From contig MU006092.1 in assembly GCA_010093705.1 (NCBI GenBank), positions 68,623 to 132,622 of the forward strand: DNA of 64,000 nt. Direction: 5' to 3'. Within the stretch, counting starts at the first letter, position 1. Each line of letters opens with the position of its first letter. Below the pieces are notes generated by a model. That model saw nothing but the letters and a program-made list of their open reading frames with translations, did no database searches and had not been told where the DNA came from. A program made the translations under genes and the position numbers. This document shows, piece after piece, positions 22,901 through 34,392 of this stretch. The stretch comes from Patellaria atrata CBS 101060 (lineage: Eukaryota; Ascomycota; Dothideomycetes; Patellariales; Patellariaceae).

Positions 22901-23314
22901 AATTTCACGCTCACTGTTTAGGAGCTTCAGTCTCAAATATTTACGTCCGTCTTTTGCTTCCAATACATCTAAACCCAATACGACTCCACCGTCGCTTCCC
23001 GACCGAGTTCAAAACACTACCAACCGCAGTGACCTTCTAGCCTAACCTACGCTACGGATAGTGAACATCTCCAAGAACGCTTGGACGTAGCGACAAGCTT
23101 GAAAACGAAAATTTAGCTACTTCTCACTCATCGAGACCGGTTTCTAGCCCTCGAAATAAGTTAATTTGTGTTTGGTTAACCGAAGGAGTAAGAGGTCGTC
23201 GTTAGGGTAACAGCTTGGATTAGTAGTAGAGTCTCTGCATAAAAAAAAAGATTTGGGTTGCTCCAGCAGAGCAATAGTAGCATTGGCGTGAGGCAAGTCC
23301 TCTGAAGTACTCCT
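19975..23314. other. Gene-poor region of 3.3 kb
   Basis: No gene is supported. The longest open frame (20368-20994, plus strand) has no recognisable motif and irregular composition. The left end holds the MCT1 promoter with a G-run cluster. The right end should hold the promoter and a long 5' UTR of the Zn2Cys6-acyltransferase gene. Confidence 0.45.
20050..20079 (+). promoter_or_regulatory. Potential G-quadruplex upstream of MCT1
   Basis: A run of ten Gs is followed by three GGG runs with loops of 2, 7 and 2 bases, matching the standard G3+N1-7 quadruplex pattern on the plus strand. It lies 76-105 bp upstream of the MCT1 start, on that gene's template strand. Its function is inferred only. 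Confidence 0.35.
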
Positions 23315-25619
23315 ATGGATACCGAGGGAAATAGTCGAGGTGACCCTGAACGGCAGGAAAGGCTGCAGGATTCCTCTGCCGGATTCACTGCTGTAAACGG
23401 CCAGGATTCACCAGTCAGAGGCGTACCATCACACCCAGTGGGGTCAGATTTACACGCACGCTCTCGGCAGGGTTCCAGCGAACACAGGCCGTTAGAGACC
23501 AAACCGATGGCCCAAGATCCAGAGGGGTGGGCGTTCACGCCTCGGAATGTCGATAAGGGCACTACACGAGAGAATCAAGGCCCTCAAAAGAACGATTTGC
23601 CTATAAGTAGTCCGGGCAAGCGGAAAAGAGCAGATTCTGAAGCGGAAGAGGACAGTGGTTCTGCAATTTCGCCATACGACGTCGGATCTAGTTCTAGCGG
23701 GCAAATACGGCAAAGGATGGACTCTTACGCATCCAATGGGCCGAGAAGAGAGTCCACCGAGACGGCGGAGCATGCAGCTCCCGGTTCTGCAAGGCAACCT
23801 AGGGTGGACGAGCGAAGCGAACCTCATCCGATCCCTTACACCCACCAAGATGTAGACAACAATAAAGAAAGCGGTAGTTGGTATCATCGTGAGCGCGTTG
23901 AAAGTCCAGGTTCGGATATCCAGCTCGCAGAAGCACTCCAAAGAGATGCACAAGCACAACAGCAATCGCGCGCGAATGGAGATGGCGGAAATGAAAGTAC
24001 TTCCCCACAGGCTCCTAACGGATCTGGCGTACAACTTGACCCCAATGCCAAAAACAAGAGAAAACGGGTATGTCTCAATATAATAGAATGTTGAGCGTCT
24101 CATCTAACTATGTTTCAGATGTTCAGCAATCGAACCAAGACAGGATGTCAAACTTGCAGACGAAGAAAGAAGAAATGCGACGAACAAAAGCCTGAATGTT
24201 TGTCATTCTAACCACAATCCATGTTCACCTCCAGTACTGATTTTGAGTCGCAGGCAGTAATTGTATTCGCGGTGGTTTCGTCTGCGAAGGCTACACTGTT
24301 AAAACTGCTTGGAGCAAACCCGGCACCCTTACGAAGCAACCTATTCCCTTGCAGTCGAAAGAAGGATATCCTGACCAAAATAACATGTATCCGAAGTCGG
24401 TCACAAGTTTCAGTGATGCATACTTTTCCCGTCCAAGGGAAGAGAATTTCGAGCACCACTCAGGGTATGCCACGTCACATCCATATATCATCTCAAGTAA
24501 TAGTATTGCTAACTCTGTGATAGTTTCCCACCGCGACCACCCCGCGAGCAACAGTACGTAGAATCGGCTCCTCCAAGTGCGGTCGACGGTGCTCGCAATC
24601 GACCCATTATGGTGGAAGACGATCATTCACAGCAAAGACAACCTTCATGGTCTGCTCAGAGTTGGGGACCAGAGCCAGCGCAACGGAACTTCCCCCAAGA
24701 TCGTCCTATGACCAATGATTATAATAGACCGGCGATACAGCAAGAACAACCACGACCGATCGAACCGCATCGGCCCGGTTCTCACTCCAGTCAAGTTCAA
24801 CAATCGATGCCGCCTATGCACAATGCACCGATGACGGCGCAGTTGGCACTACAGCGGCAACCGACCAACCCAGCATCGAATGTCCGGCCGGCGCCACCAT
24901 CAACCCAACAACCTATGCTCTCCGAAAAGGAGAAGATGTTCAAGGGTGAGAAGTACCTACCCTTCTCTCAGCAGCTGGTGGAAGAACGAGAGAACTGCAA
25001 AGCGGCGCTCTGGCGTTTCAACCACTCTATGGACCCCGGTCGAGGCGTGACTCGCGAGGAGCGTACGCGCTTGTTTAAAGCGATTTTGCAACCATCCTGG
25101 ATACCACGCCGCACGAACCAGTCCTCGCCTAACCCCCATCCGATCGGTAGTTTGGGCAGCGATGTTTGCGTCGAGGCGCCGTTTTACTGCGAGTACGGCT
25201 ATAATATTAATATCGGTCCGGATGTAGTTATTGGACCCAACTGCACGATCCTGGACCCTTGCATTATCATCATCAGCGCCCGGTGTATTATTGGACCAAA
25301 CGTCAATATTTATGGGAACAGTGTTGATCTGCATCCCGCGCGGCGGCAGGGGAGCAAAGGCCCGGCACAAGGAAAGAGGATCGTTATTGAAGAAGATTGC
25401 TTCATCGGTGGTAATGTTACTATCTGTCCCGGCGTTACCATTGGAAAGGGCTCGACTGTTGCAGCTGGCTCGGTTGTCATTAATGTAAGTTGGTTCTCGA
25501 GCGAGATTTTCTCAAGAAACTGTTACTGATTCCTCGTGTAGGACATTCCTCGATACGTTCTGGCAGCCGGGAACCCGACAAGGGTAGTCCGCGGTATGTA
25601 TGGAGTCGGGCAAGGATGA
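23315..25619 (+). CDS. Zn2Cys6 DNA-binding domain fused to hexapeptide acyltransferase
   Basis: Model join(23315..24067,24119..24197,24254..24464,24524..25484,25542..25619), 693 aa. A disordered N-terminus of about 250 residues precedes a complete Zn2Cys6 cluster from about residue 260 (GCQTCRRRKKKC, DEQKPEC, SNCIRGGFVC; spacing CX2CX6CX6CX2CX6C). A Gln/Pro-rich linker leads to a maltose-acetyltransferase-type N-cap (PFSQQLVEERENCKAALWRF) and a left-handed beta-helix of hexapeptide repeats (INIGPDVVIGPNCTI, CFIGGNVTICPGVTIGKG, ending IPRYVLAAGNPTRVV). The cluster is split by the second intron, and the join restores the cysteine pattern exactly. The usual catalytic THPxDP loop reads NSVDLHPARRQG, so the histidine appears displaced. 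Such fusions occur in other filamentous ascomycetes; whether they bind DNA, acetylate sugars or do both is not known to me. Confidence 0.85.
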
Positions 25620-26895
25620 ATGTCGAATACATCACGCTCAAGCAACAGAATCAAGTCAATTTCTTACAATGGTAAAGGGACGTCCTCTGTTCTATGACGC
25701 TTTGTTCTACTTGACTGTCACATTTTGGTAACCTCCCTTTATTACATGTTTTGGAAACCAACGTTACTATTTTAGTAACATCTTCCCTAATCTCCTATAC
25801 TTTCAATTTCGGGTGGGAGCGAAACAAGCGGCGCGGGAGCGTAGGTGGGAACACGCATCGGTTCGGAACAAGGCTTGGGGAAAACGGAAGCGGCACGACA
25901 CGGTACGGGAACTGGGGGGCCCACGGGAGCATTCTGAACATCTTATCCACCCTTTTGCATATGCGCTCGTTCATTTTCAGCTTCGGCACGACGGGACGAG
26001 TCTCCTTTCCAACCCTAGACTCACAGCACACTATTTCGTGACTATTGTTGGGTTCTTTTTTCTCACTGTATCTTTTGTATATATTCGGTATTTTCTCTTC
26101 TCTTTTCTTTCCTTAGGGGAGCTTTTTAGACCTCATAGTTGAGTAACGGTAGTGTTGATAGATTGAGGGTTGCTGGTCCCCCTGGCCTGGGCCAGGGGTG
26201 TTGAGGAGTGATGGGGGAGCAGCGACTCCTAGGAGGACTCCTGGGAGGGGTGATTGTATATACTGCCGGTCAGGCTATACATATGGTAGCATATGGTATG
26301 AATATTATGGTAATCTTTCAAAGCTAAGCCTGCGCAAGCAACACGTATACTCTGAACATGCCTGGGTTTCAGCTTGTTGGAGATCTATACCTTATGCGTA
26401 TCCTTTAAATTGCCTTTATGAAAATAGGATCGGTGGGAGTTAAAGTCTTTTACTCCCTCTGTGGATAGAAAGATCGGAACTGTGGGCTCTTAATAAGCGA
26501 TTGCTACCAACCTGTGATCATACGTACGATATCACCGAATAACGCTTGACGGATTCATCAGTCTGTGAGTTCGCATTCGAGATTTTGTCTTTTCTAGCCC
26601 ACCGCACGACTTGTCGGTCACTATACGCTTTTGCGGTACATATACCATTGTACTCTCTAGCTTGGCCCATTTTGAGATTTGCACCAGTTGTATTGAACAG
26701 TCGAGTCGGAAGCCTTGGGAGTTGAAAGATGAACGGAAAGCTAGGCGGGCCATTGAGTGAAAAAAAGTCGACACTCGATGCAAATAATACAATTCCCTAC
26801 CCCATAAAACAAAACTTTATGTCCAGATTTGATACTCGTACAATGTAGCAATTCTGAACATCGACTTTACTCCAACCCCTGGCCCTTCATCCAAT
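25620..26895. other. Intergenic region
   Basis: Probable 3' UTRs of two converging genes. Around 26165-26250 lies a G-rich stretch with an imperfect CCTGG/CCAGG inverted repeat (CCCCCTGGCCTGGGCCAGGGG). No gene was recognised. Confidence 0.4.
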
Positions 26896-27751
26896 TTACC
26901 CTATCCACGCTTCATGCATCCTCTTCCTCTGCTCTTTCCTCTTTTTCTCCACCTGTCTGTCTAAATCATCCAGCTCCCTCTTCGCCCTCTTGCTCGGCGG
27001 ATAAACCAACTTCTTTTTAATCTCGCCCTTGGTAAACCACTCCTGCACCTCTTGATCCTTCCCACCTATAAACCCCTCCAACCTCCGCTCTTCCTCCGTT
27101 TCCCTCACAGCCTCCAGCTTCAGAAACTTTTCCACCAGCCCGTCCAACTCATTCGCACCATCCGGCCTAAACTGGGTTACCTTTTTGATATTTGATTCCG
27201 TAATCTCGTTGATGGGTTTATTGAGGTGATGTTGGTGCGCGAGGACTTTGGCTGTCATAGCGAAGCGCATGTCGCGCGGTCCGTCGACGAGCTCGAGGAT
27301 GGCAGATTCCGCTTGATCTTCTTTTGTGGGTTCGATGCGGAGGACGCGGGTGTAGCCGCCGGGGCGGTTGAGGTATCGCGTGCGGAGGGAGGTGAAAAGT
27401 TTCTCTACTAGAGGGCCGGGCGTCTATTGGATTCATCAGCTCACTTTCACCATACCAAGTCAGGGAACGGGTGGATGACAGATAAGTGTGTTATGGGATA
27501 TCGGATGGAAAGGGGATATAGGGAGGTAGACATACGAAGAATATCTGTGTCGCCCTCCTTCGACTCGCATTCGTATTCTTCTTGCCCAGCGTAATCAGCT
27601 TCTCTGCAAGCCGTTGCGCTTCTTTCGCCTTGTGCCATGTCGTTGTTATCGACTCGTGCGTGAAGAGGGATGTCACGAGATTGCGGAGGAGGGCTTGTCG
27701 ATGCGAGGATTTGCGGGAGAGATGGCGGTATTTGACTAGGCCGCCGGCCAT
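26896..27751 (-). CDS. Mitochondrial large-subunit ribosomal protein bL17m
   Basis: Model complement(join(26896..27423,27536..27751)), 247 aa. It is a structural protein of the mitoribosome large subunit near the exit tunnel (yeast Mrpl8). The bacterial L17 core is evident: [51 protein letters not shown], then after the 112-base intron [40 protein letters not shown] and [19 protein letters not shown] fungal-type C-terminal extension of about 110 charged residues follows, with a lysine/arginine-rich end. The join is phase 0 and the GTATGT donor is clean. It is divergent from MIC12, another mitochondrial gene, over 484 bp. Confidence 0.95.
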
Positions 27752-28235
27752 GGTGGTTCTCGTGTGGAAGAGAGAGCGTGCGTAAGTAGGTGTACAAAGT
27801 GGTGGGTGGGTTATCTCATCCGGTTCACAGATCGGTAGTTATCGAATTGATTATAACTCGACTTCGAGATCAATTGAGAGAATACACTTCTCCCCGATAT
27901 GACAGGTCGAGGAGTATTGTAGTACTCCGTGTAGGTGGTGGTTTAAAGGTTGCGCTTCATGGGGATGCGGCTCGAAAAAGTCCAGGGCTCGGATGTGCAC
28001 CGATTTGCCCGGTTCCGATCTCACTTACTGTAATTCAACGTCAATCGCATACAACACCAAATCACACGCATAGCACTACTTCGAATCCGAATGACACAAA
28101 GCATAAGCATCACAACTCTCAATTCTACTCGTACGGTATACTAAACTCCTCGGTTGGCGGCCTGGGTCGGACGACTGGGCACTTGTCTTGACATCATCCA
28201 TTGTATACTCCGTAGATTTAAGTCATAAGATCGCA
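27752..28235. promoter_or_regulatory. Shared promoter region of bL17m and MIC12
   Basis: This 484-bp stretch separates two divergent genes for mitochondrial proteins and holds no coding sequence, so it should serve both. No motif was assigned with confidence. Confidence 0.4.
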
Positions 28236-28634
28236 ATGGGCTTCACGACCGGCTTAGTATGTAGCTCTTAGATACATATTATTGTTTACAATCGCTAATA
28301 GTGTTCCCAGCTCTCGGGCCTCACCCTAACCAGCACGCTCCTCTATCTTACCGTCTCCCACCACCACCTAACACGCAGCAACCAACGGGCCTTAATTCAC
28401 CGCTCTACCTTATTACTCACCAACATCGTGGAACCCCTTCCTCCCTTACCAGAACCTGTAGCTAGAGAGGCGCGCGGCGGCTTAGTCGAGACAGCGAAAG
28501 ATATCTGGAATCGGGAGTTGGAGGGACTGGTGAGGCGGGCACAGGGGGTACGGTGGAGGGAGGTAGAGGAGAGGGTGGAGGGGGTGGTGGGAGGAATTGT
28601 GGGGAAGGTACGGGAAGAGGGTGGGAGCAGTTGA
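28236..28634 (+). CDS. MIC12: MICOS complex subunit MIC12
   Basis: Model join(28236..28256,28311..28634), 114 aa. A small inner-membrane subunit that links Mic10 and Mic60 modules of the MICOS complex at crista junctions (Aim5 in yeast). The N-terminus is MGFTTGLLSGLTLTSTLLYLTV, one membrane span of the type seen in fungal Mic12. It is followed by basic residues, EPLPPLPEPVAREARGGLVE, TAKDIWNRELEGLVRRAQGV and WREVEERVEGVVG, which match the conserved tail. The seven-codon first exon is short but needed: the 54-base intron (GTATGT...GCTAAT...CCCAG) joins in phase 0. The gene overlaps nothing. Confidence 0.85.
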
Positions 28635-29248
28635 TGGTAGTGTCCAAGAGGATATATTTGAAGGGGGTGCGGTGGGAAAGAGAGTGTTTGTGTATATATA
28701 TGTCGGGAGTGTATAAAGAGCTTAAGGACGAGGATACCCAGATAGTGCTAATTATCGGAGTAATGAGACCATCTTCGAGAAGATGAGCGACGAATGCCGA
28801 AAAGGAGCCCTATAATGTTACTATGTTACTTATCTTATGATTCGAGCTACGAAGTGTCGGTTTTCTATCAAGCATAATTCGAAGCATTAGATATCCCGTT
28901 GGAGATCATATGAAATAGATACTTAAACAAGAACCTCGCACCACAACATCTGTCATACGCAGGATTCAATTTTCTCACGCCACTAATGCTAAGCTAATCA
29001 AACAATCCACAGACGCGGATAAATCATCAGACCAATGCCCATAACTCTCGATTTACCCCAAAGCTAGGTGATACGGCTCCAAGACACATGCGCCTCACCC
29101 TGACCTACTGAGGAAAAGGAAACAAACAACACCGCTCGTCCGCTCAAGATGATGCCGAACCTATCGAACCTAATTTTGCTCCGTCCTAACATGCTTGACC
29201 TGAGACAAGACGCCTGAAACGCCAGACAAACAGAATTCGTGAAAGTCA
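28635..29248. other. Intergenic region between MIC12 and the R3H-SUZ gene
   Basis: The two genes converge here; only their 3' UTRs are expected. No coding sequence was recognised. Confidence 0.4.
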
Positions 29249-31851
29249 TTATGTCCTAGGCAGAGAGCCTCCGTTAGGAGTAGGATTGAGAGGACTGGCG
29301 TTAGCGCTAGCAAGTCGAGGGTTATTGGGAAGGTTGGGACGATGAGTGGTCGGTGGCTGCATCGATACGGGAGGGGGAGGTTTCGGTGGAAGTGAGGATG
29401 GAGTGCCCCACTTGGCAATGGTGCTCTGAGATGAAGTTGGCGCCGACACTGGTTGCGGAAGCGGGTGAGATGTTCCCTGATTTCCATTCCTCACAGGAAG
29501 ATTGTTCTGGGGTTGACGCGGAGAACTGAACGACGATCGCTGCGCCATCGGTGGGCTTTGTCGAGGAATTTGAATCTGTCCAGGAAACTGATAGTTGTAC
29601 CCGCTCATATTCGGCGAGTTCATGACAGGCACAGGTGGTTTTGCAGGTAAACCTCCAGGTACAAACGCTTGACTTTGAGGATTGAACTGCTGCCTGTTAA
29701 AGCTGCCAGGAACCGGATGGTGATTCCTGTTCTGTTGAGCAGCTTGATAAGGAGAAGCTTGAACTGAATTGTATGTATAGGTGTTCTGTGCAACACCTTG
29801 ACTGGGAGGCACAGCGCGATCAGGGTAACCTTGCTGTCCGTATGGAACTTGAGGCATCTGGTACGGTTGTTGAAATGACATATGAGGCCAAGCTTGACTC
29901 ATCTGGGGTTGCGGTGCTTGGTAGTTGTCGGGGAAGTTAGGCATGGATGGTGGCATCTTAGGAGTGCTTTGTGAATTAAGACTCGTAGATTGTAAGGACT
30001 GCATTCCACGTTGGAAGTCAGCAGGCAACTCATAGTTTGGTATACCGTATTGCTGAATGCCCAAGCCCGGGTTGGGAGAAGGATAAACTTGTGTTTGCCA
30101 AGGGAACTGCGCTTGGGAATCGTGCTGAAGTGTTGGAGAGAGGCCATTGTTATAAGGAACTGCTGCTGTCAATTGCGAGGGGATCGGAGTATAACCTGGC
30201 CCTGCCATCATCTGAGGATAACCAGCGTAGTATGTAGCTTCAGTAACATACCCTCCTGGCGCGTATTGCGGGCTGGAGTAATAAGTCGTAAAAGATGATC
30301 TGGCCTCGAAGCCATCGTCATCATTGTTGCGTTGCTTTTTGCTCTTTTTCTTTCCAGAAGCAGAACTCGAGCGAGAAACGTCGTTAGGCTCGGTCGACTC
30401 CTTGATCTCAGCGTTCTCGTTCTCGGGGGTGTCACCAAAGATCCTCATTCTGACCTCTTTGTACTTGGCTTCGCGTTCTTCACGTGTCAGTTGAGCTTTG
30501 GATTTTGAGTTCTGGTCATCGCTGCCGCTATCGCCACCGGCTTCTGAGGTAGTTTTTGACGGGCCTTCAGAGTTTGTCGTAGTATTCGTACCAGAGTTAC
30601 CGCCACCAGCATTGGCCCTACGCATGATGGTTCGCGCTTGGACGTTTAATGGAGGGGTAGGAACTGAGGTCGGGTTTGACAGTCCTGAAAGACGCGGAGG
30701 CCTAGCGTTCAATGGTTAGTAATATCCAACGCGATATGTGCGCGTGACGTACATTCTAGCGTAACTAGTCTTGAAAAGTTGGACCGCGCTCATTGATGGA
30801 TCGACCACGTGACCTAGAAGATAATAATCTGCGAGCCGATGGGCTAACATTCGGTAGAAAGCATTGCATTGTGGAAGGTCGAGTTTCGTTTCTCTGAAAA
30901 GCCAATGAGCGCCTTGCCAACAAATTAGCGGAACAAACTCACTTTGAATTATTGACAAAATCAATTATGTCCTGTTCTAACTTTACAACGAAGAGACGGT
31001 CTCTGGGTGATTCTAGAGCCTCAAGAAGCTTTTCATCAGGCTGAGGATTGACAACCTCAGCTATACCATCGGCGGACACAGTCCTAGCTACGGGTAGAGG
31101 GTTTGCTTGGATGACCTCGGGATTAGGTGGAACTTCAAACTCAGAGATACCAGGAGGGACAGATGTCTGGGGGAATCTCCCATGGGGAAACCTCTTCTGT
31201 TGAGGTAGTGTGCCGATAGCAGATATCTCATGCAACTGATCACGGAAAGCTCGGGCTATGCCACTATCAGAACCAACCCTGGATCCCGCTACAACTGAGC
31301 CTGGGGCTGAAAAGACATCTTCTTCTTCCACTGCCCTGAGGCTTGCACTGTCATCCGGGCGAAGAGATTCTTTCTCATCTAGGGCAAATGTGGTTGCTGA
31401 TGCCACGCTCTTGCCATCTACGCTTGCAGGTTTCCCGGAGCTATTGGATGATGACAAATTAGTCACATTATCATCAGTAACAATCGCAAGTGGCGGAACA
31501 TCCAGCCTAGGTAATCTATCGCTGTTATCAGGCGAGGCGAATTTTACAGCGTCAACTTGTGCAATTCTCAATGGCAAGTCCTTTCGAGCCATATCACCCT
31601 GGCCTCCGCGTGCTGGTTCATGTTTGGGCTTCTCTTGACTCTCCTTCTCCTGTTTCTTCACTACCCTCTCCTGTATCTTTGTCGGAGCAATTTTAGGTGC
31701 GGTGTTCTCCTGAGGCTGACGTAGAACATAAGAAGATGCTGCAACCTGCATAATGTGAGCGCAAGCACGATGGGAACTAAATGGGAGGGTATAGACGCAC
31801 CTTCGCGAAGGATGGCTTCAGAGTCGCTGTTGTAGCCGGAATAGACGCCAT
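29249..31851 (-). CDS. R3H and SUZ domain RNA-binding protein
   Basis: Model complement(join(29249..30701,30753..30893,30943..31745,31801..31851)), 815 aa. Probable cytoplasmic nucleic-acid-binding protein. An R3H domain spans about residues 260-335 (RDRLFVVKLEQDIIDFVNNS, then the RMLAH Arg-x3-His core and QLFKTSYARMPP). A SUZ domain follows (TIMRRAN ... QLTREEREAKYKEVRMRIFG). The C-terminal half is a Pro/Gln/Asn-rich low-complexity region typical of proteins in RNA granules. The 17-codon first exon carries the ATG, and the three short introns (49-55 bases) all keep phase; the second and third introns bracket the heart of the R3H domain. Yeast Rbs1 and metazoan R3HDM/ARPP21 share this pair of domains, but orthology is not proven. 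Confidence 0.9.
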
Positions 31852-32833
31852 TCTCCAAAATTACCCGCCCAGTCCTGAAAAAGTAAGATAAATGAGACTT
31901 GGTGTCACGAATGTGTTTTTTTCGAGCTCCGCAAACGTTGATCACGGATGGCAAGCAAGTAATGTATATGGAAGGTTGATCTAGAACGGATATTCAGGAA
32001 GCAGACTGCTCAAGGAAAGTTGTGACAATCATGGAGGCCAGGATGCTGGACATGATTGATTCTCGACATAGAGCGCTATCGCTAGTTAATGAGCATGAAA
32101 TCCAGGTGGTGAAATTATGCTGGAGGAGGGAAGGATAGCAGTAAGTGAAGGGCAAAAAGTAAAAGTAAGAGGGACGAGGTTTCTGGTTGTCGACTTCGAC
32201 TATTGAGCTGTCAAACCATGGGATCACGGTGCGGGCCACGGAAGGGGTACAGGTGGAAAAGTGAGGCACTAGCCACCTGATCAGAGAAACTTATATCCTC
32301 TTTTCCGCAGACCTAGACAAACGAAAAAATGGTAAGCTGGAAAGCTGGAGGAAGCGTAATATCTATAATAGCGAAGAGAGGTATAAAAAAAAACCGCTTT
32401 GCGTGGGAGACTAACCTGGAACTGAAGTGGTAGTGGATGAGGTTGTGGTATTGGGGTGCCTTTGCGGTACAAAAGTTGATTCTTTGGGTACAGTAAGGTA
32501 GAAACCACTTCCGACGAGATTTTCCGCTCCGGTATAATTCTTCCAAAAATGGCAAGATACCACATCTAGTGACTTGTGGCTCTTGCTTAGGTAGTAACCG
32601 TGGCTGGTGCTCTACATATCTTAGACCAACCTAACTTAACTTGGGTTAGGTCTTGTATCGCTGACTACTTTACGATCTAAGGCTTTTATTGTTCAGGTAC
32701 CTTATACCTTACATTGAATCCTCACTTTCTCTGGCATCAATCATGCAATTATATTCTACTTTCACATAGATTGACAGCATTCTCAGGATTTTACCCTCTC
32801 AATCAAACCCATCTGGGCAACTAACCCGCTCAT
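31852..32833. other. Divergent intergenic region
   Basis: Promoters of the R3H-SUZ gene (left) and the zinc-knuckle gene (right) lie here. Open frames on the minus strand have no recognisable content. Several AAGGTA/TACCTT words occur near 32480-32710. Confidence 0.4.
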
Positions 32834-33914
32834 ATGCATCGTTTCCAACGAGGCCCAGGATATTCTGGTCCCTCGAAAGCTTCACCTTCCACTGTGTGTC
32901 AAAAATGCTTGAAACGAGATATGTCATTCCTGGACCATAAACATGATATGCAAACTGACCTCAATTTTACGACACTACAGTTATGAATGTAAGGCTACAA
33001 TCCAGGATCGGCCGTATGTGTCGCGACCCTCGCGCAGTCAGCAGCTTGCGAATCCCAAGCTAGTACCCCAGCTGAACAGCGATATTCCCAACGAATTATT
33101 ACGAAAGTAAGATTTCCTGCTCGAGTAAAACAATTCTCCCTCTCACATCTTTCGTAGGAATGGTATTGCAGACGAAGAACTGGCCAAGATAGCGGAGGAA
33201 CGTGGCCGAAAGCGTAGTCGGGAAGACGAAGATGCATCTCCTCCACCCCAACGGAAACGCTCGAGATCTGCCTCATCATACTCTTCCTCGTCCGTGTCGA
33301 CAATTTCCACCAATCATTCTAGATCGCTATCTCGGGATATTGAGGACACTTACATGACCTCGCAAAGGACCGATTTCTTACCGGCAAAACCACAGAATGG
33401 CTATGGCAAACGTAGGCGATCTAGGTCATCATCTGTGGACTCATATACCTCGTACAATTCACGTGACGAGAAACGTGAAAAAGATTCAGACAGGAATACC
33501 AGAAGAAGGATGAGCTCATATAGCCCCGGGGCACGAGGTCGCCGAAGAAGTAGGTCTTTGACATCCAATGTACGACACAGGGTCCACTACAGAAGTCGAA
33601 GCCCGTATAGAGCTACTACCCGCCACAACGACGCTCCACGGGGTATAGGCAAACGTGTATCATCCCCAAAACGCAGAGACGGTCGACCCAGATCACGCAT
33701 GCGGTTTCGCTCCGGTTCTAGAAGTCCTTATAGGCCTAGAGGAAGTTCGAGATCAACGACTCCGGTACACCGATCTAAAGATACAAATCAGGACCGGAGT
33801 ATAGCCCCTAACATTCATCAGCGGCAAAACCCCTCTGCAAAACCGAAGGAGAGAAGTTTGAGTCCCTTCAGCAAACGCTTGGCTCTGACCCAAGCGATGA
33901 ACATGGAAAGATAA
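32834..33914 (+). CDS. Zinc-knuckle, RS-rich protein (ZCCHC10-like) with a probable AT-AC intron
   Basis: Model join(32834..32918,32971..33106,33158..33914), 325 aa. Likely a nuclear RNA-processing protein. The N-terminus holds one CCHC zinc knuckle with spacing CX2CX4HX4C (CQKCLKRGHYSYEC), followed by DRPYVSRPSRSQQLANPKL as in ZCCHC10-type proteins. The rest is rich in Arg-Ser dipeptides (SRSPYRATTR, RFRSGSRSPYRPRGSSRSTT), typical of splicing-associated factors. The first intron must run from AT at 32919 to AC at 32970 to give the exact knuckle; the sequence has an ATATGT donor, a CTGAC branch-like site and a TTTTAC end. A GT-AG alternative (32923..32980) also keeps frame but deletes the zinc-binding His. 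The second intron is ordinary. It is convergent with cwf18. Confidence 0.88.
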
Positions 33915-34392
33915 ACAAAGTCACATAATTCGCGGCGTTTTTGGTGTTCGATAAGTCTGGAATGGCCTTTCTTGATACCCATCTTCTGGCGATTTCATTT
34001 TGGATTTGTAAAAGTAGCTATCTGTCTCCACGCGTTTCCACGTAGCGCCTCTTCTTCGATGCCTTCTAATTCGCTCGAACTATGTAGTTCTACGTCATCT
34101 GGAGAGCCAGAGCTATCGAAGGACAGTGCATCAAGTGTCTCCTCAGTACTAAGCAACATGACCTAAATAATTCTCTGCAACAGCGCATGGAAGTTTTCTT
34201 CACAGTACTCGCAACATAGCACAACGTCACCCCTCCAACGCGACCTCGGCTTCGCATTTGCCTCATCAGAGTGTCATATCATGTCATATCGACGACCTCC
34301 TCAATTCAGTTCTTGTTGCGGACGCTTCCTTTGTTTGAAACCTTTTCAGCGCTTGTGACATGCAGTCACTTTGTTTGGTAGATAGTTAATAT
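33915..34392. other. Convergent intergenic region
   Basis: 3' UTRs of the zinc-knuckle gene and cwf18 meet here. Nothing else was recognised. Confidence 0.4.

Noticed and set aside
32923-32980. GT-AG alternative for the first intron of the zinc-knuckle gene
   Set aside because: It keeps frame but uses a weak GTCATT donor and deletes the His of the CCHC knuckle; retained only as a possible minor form.
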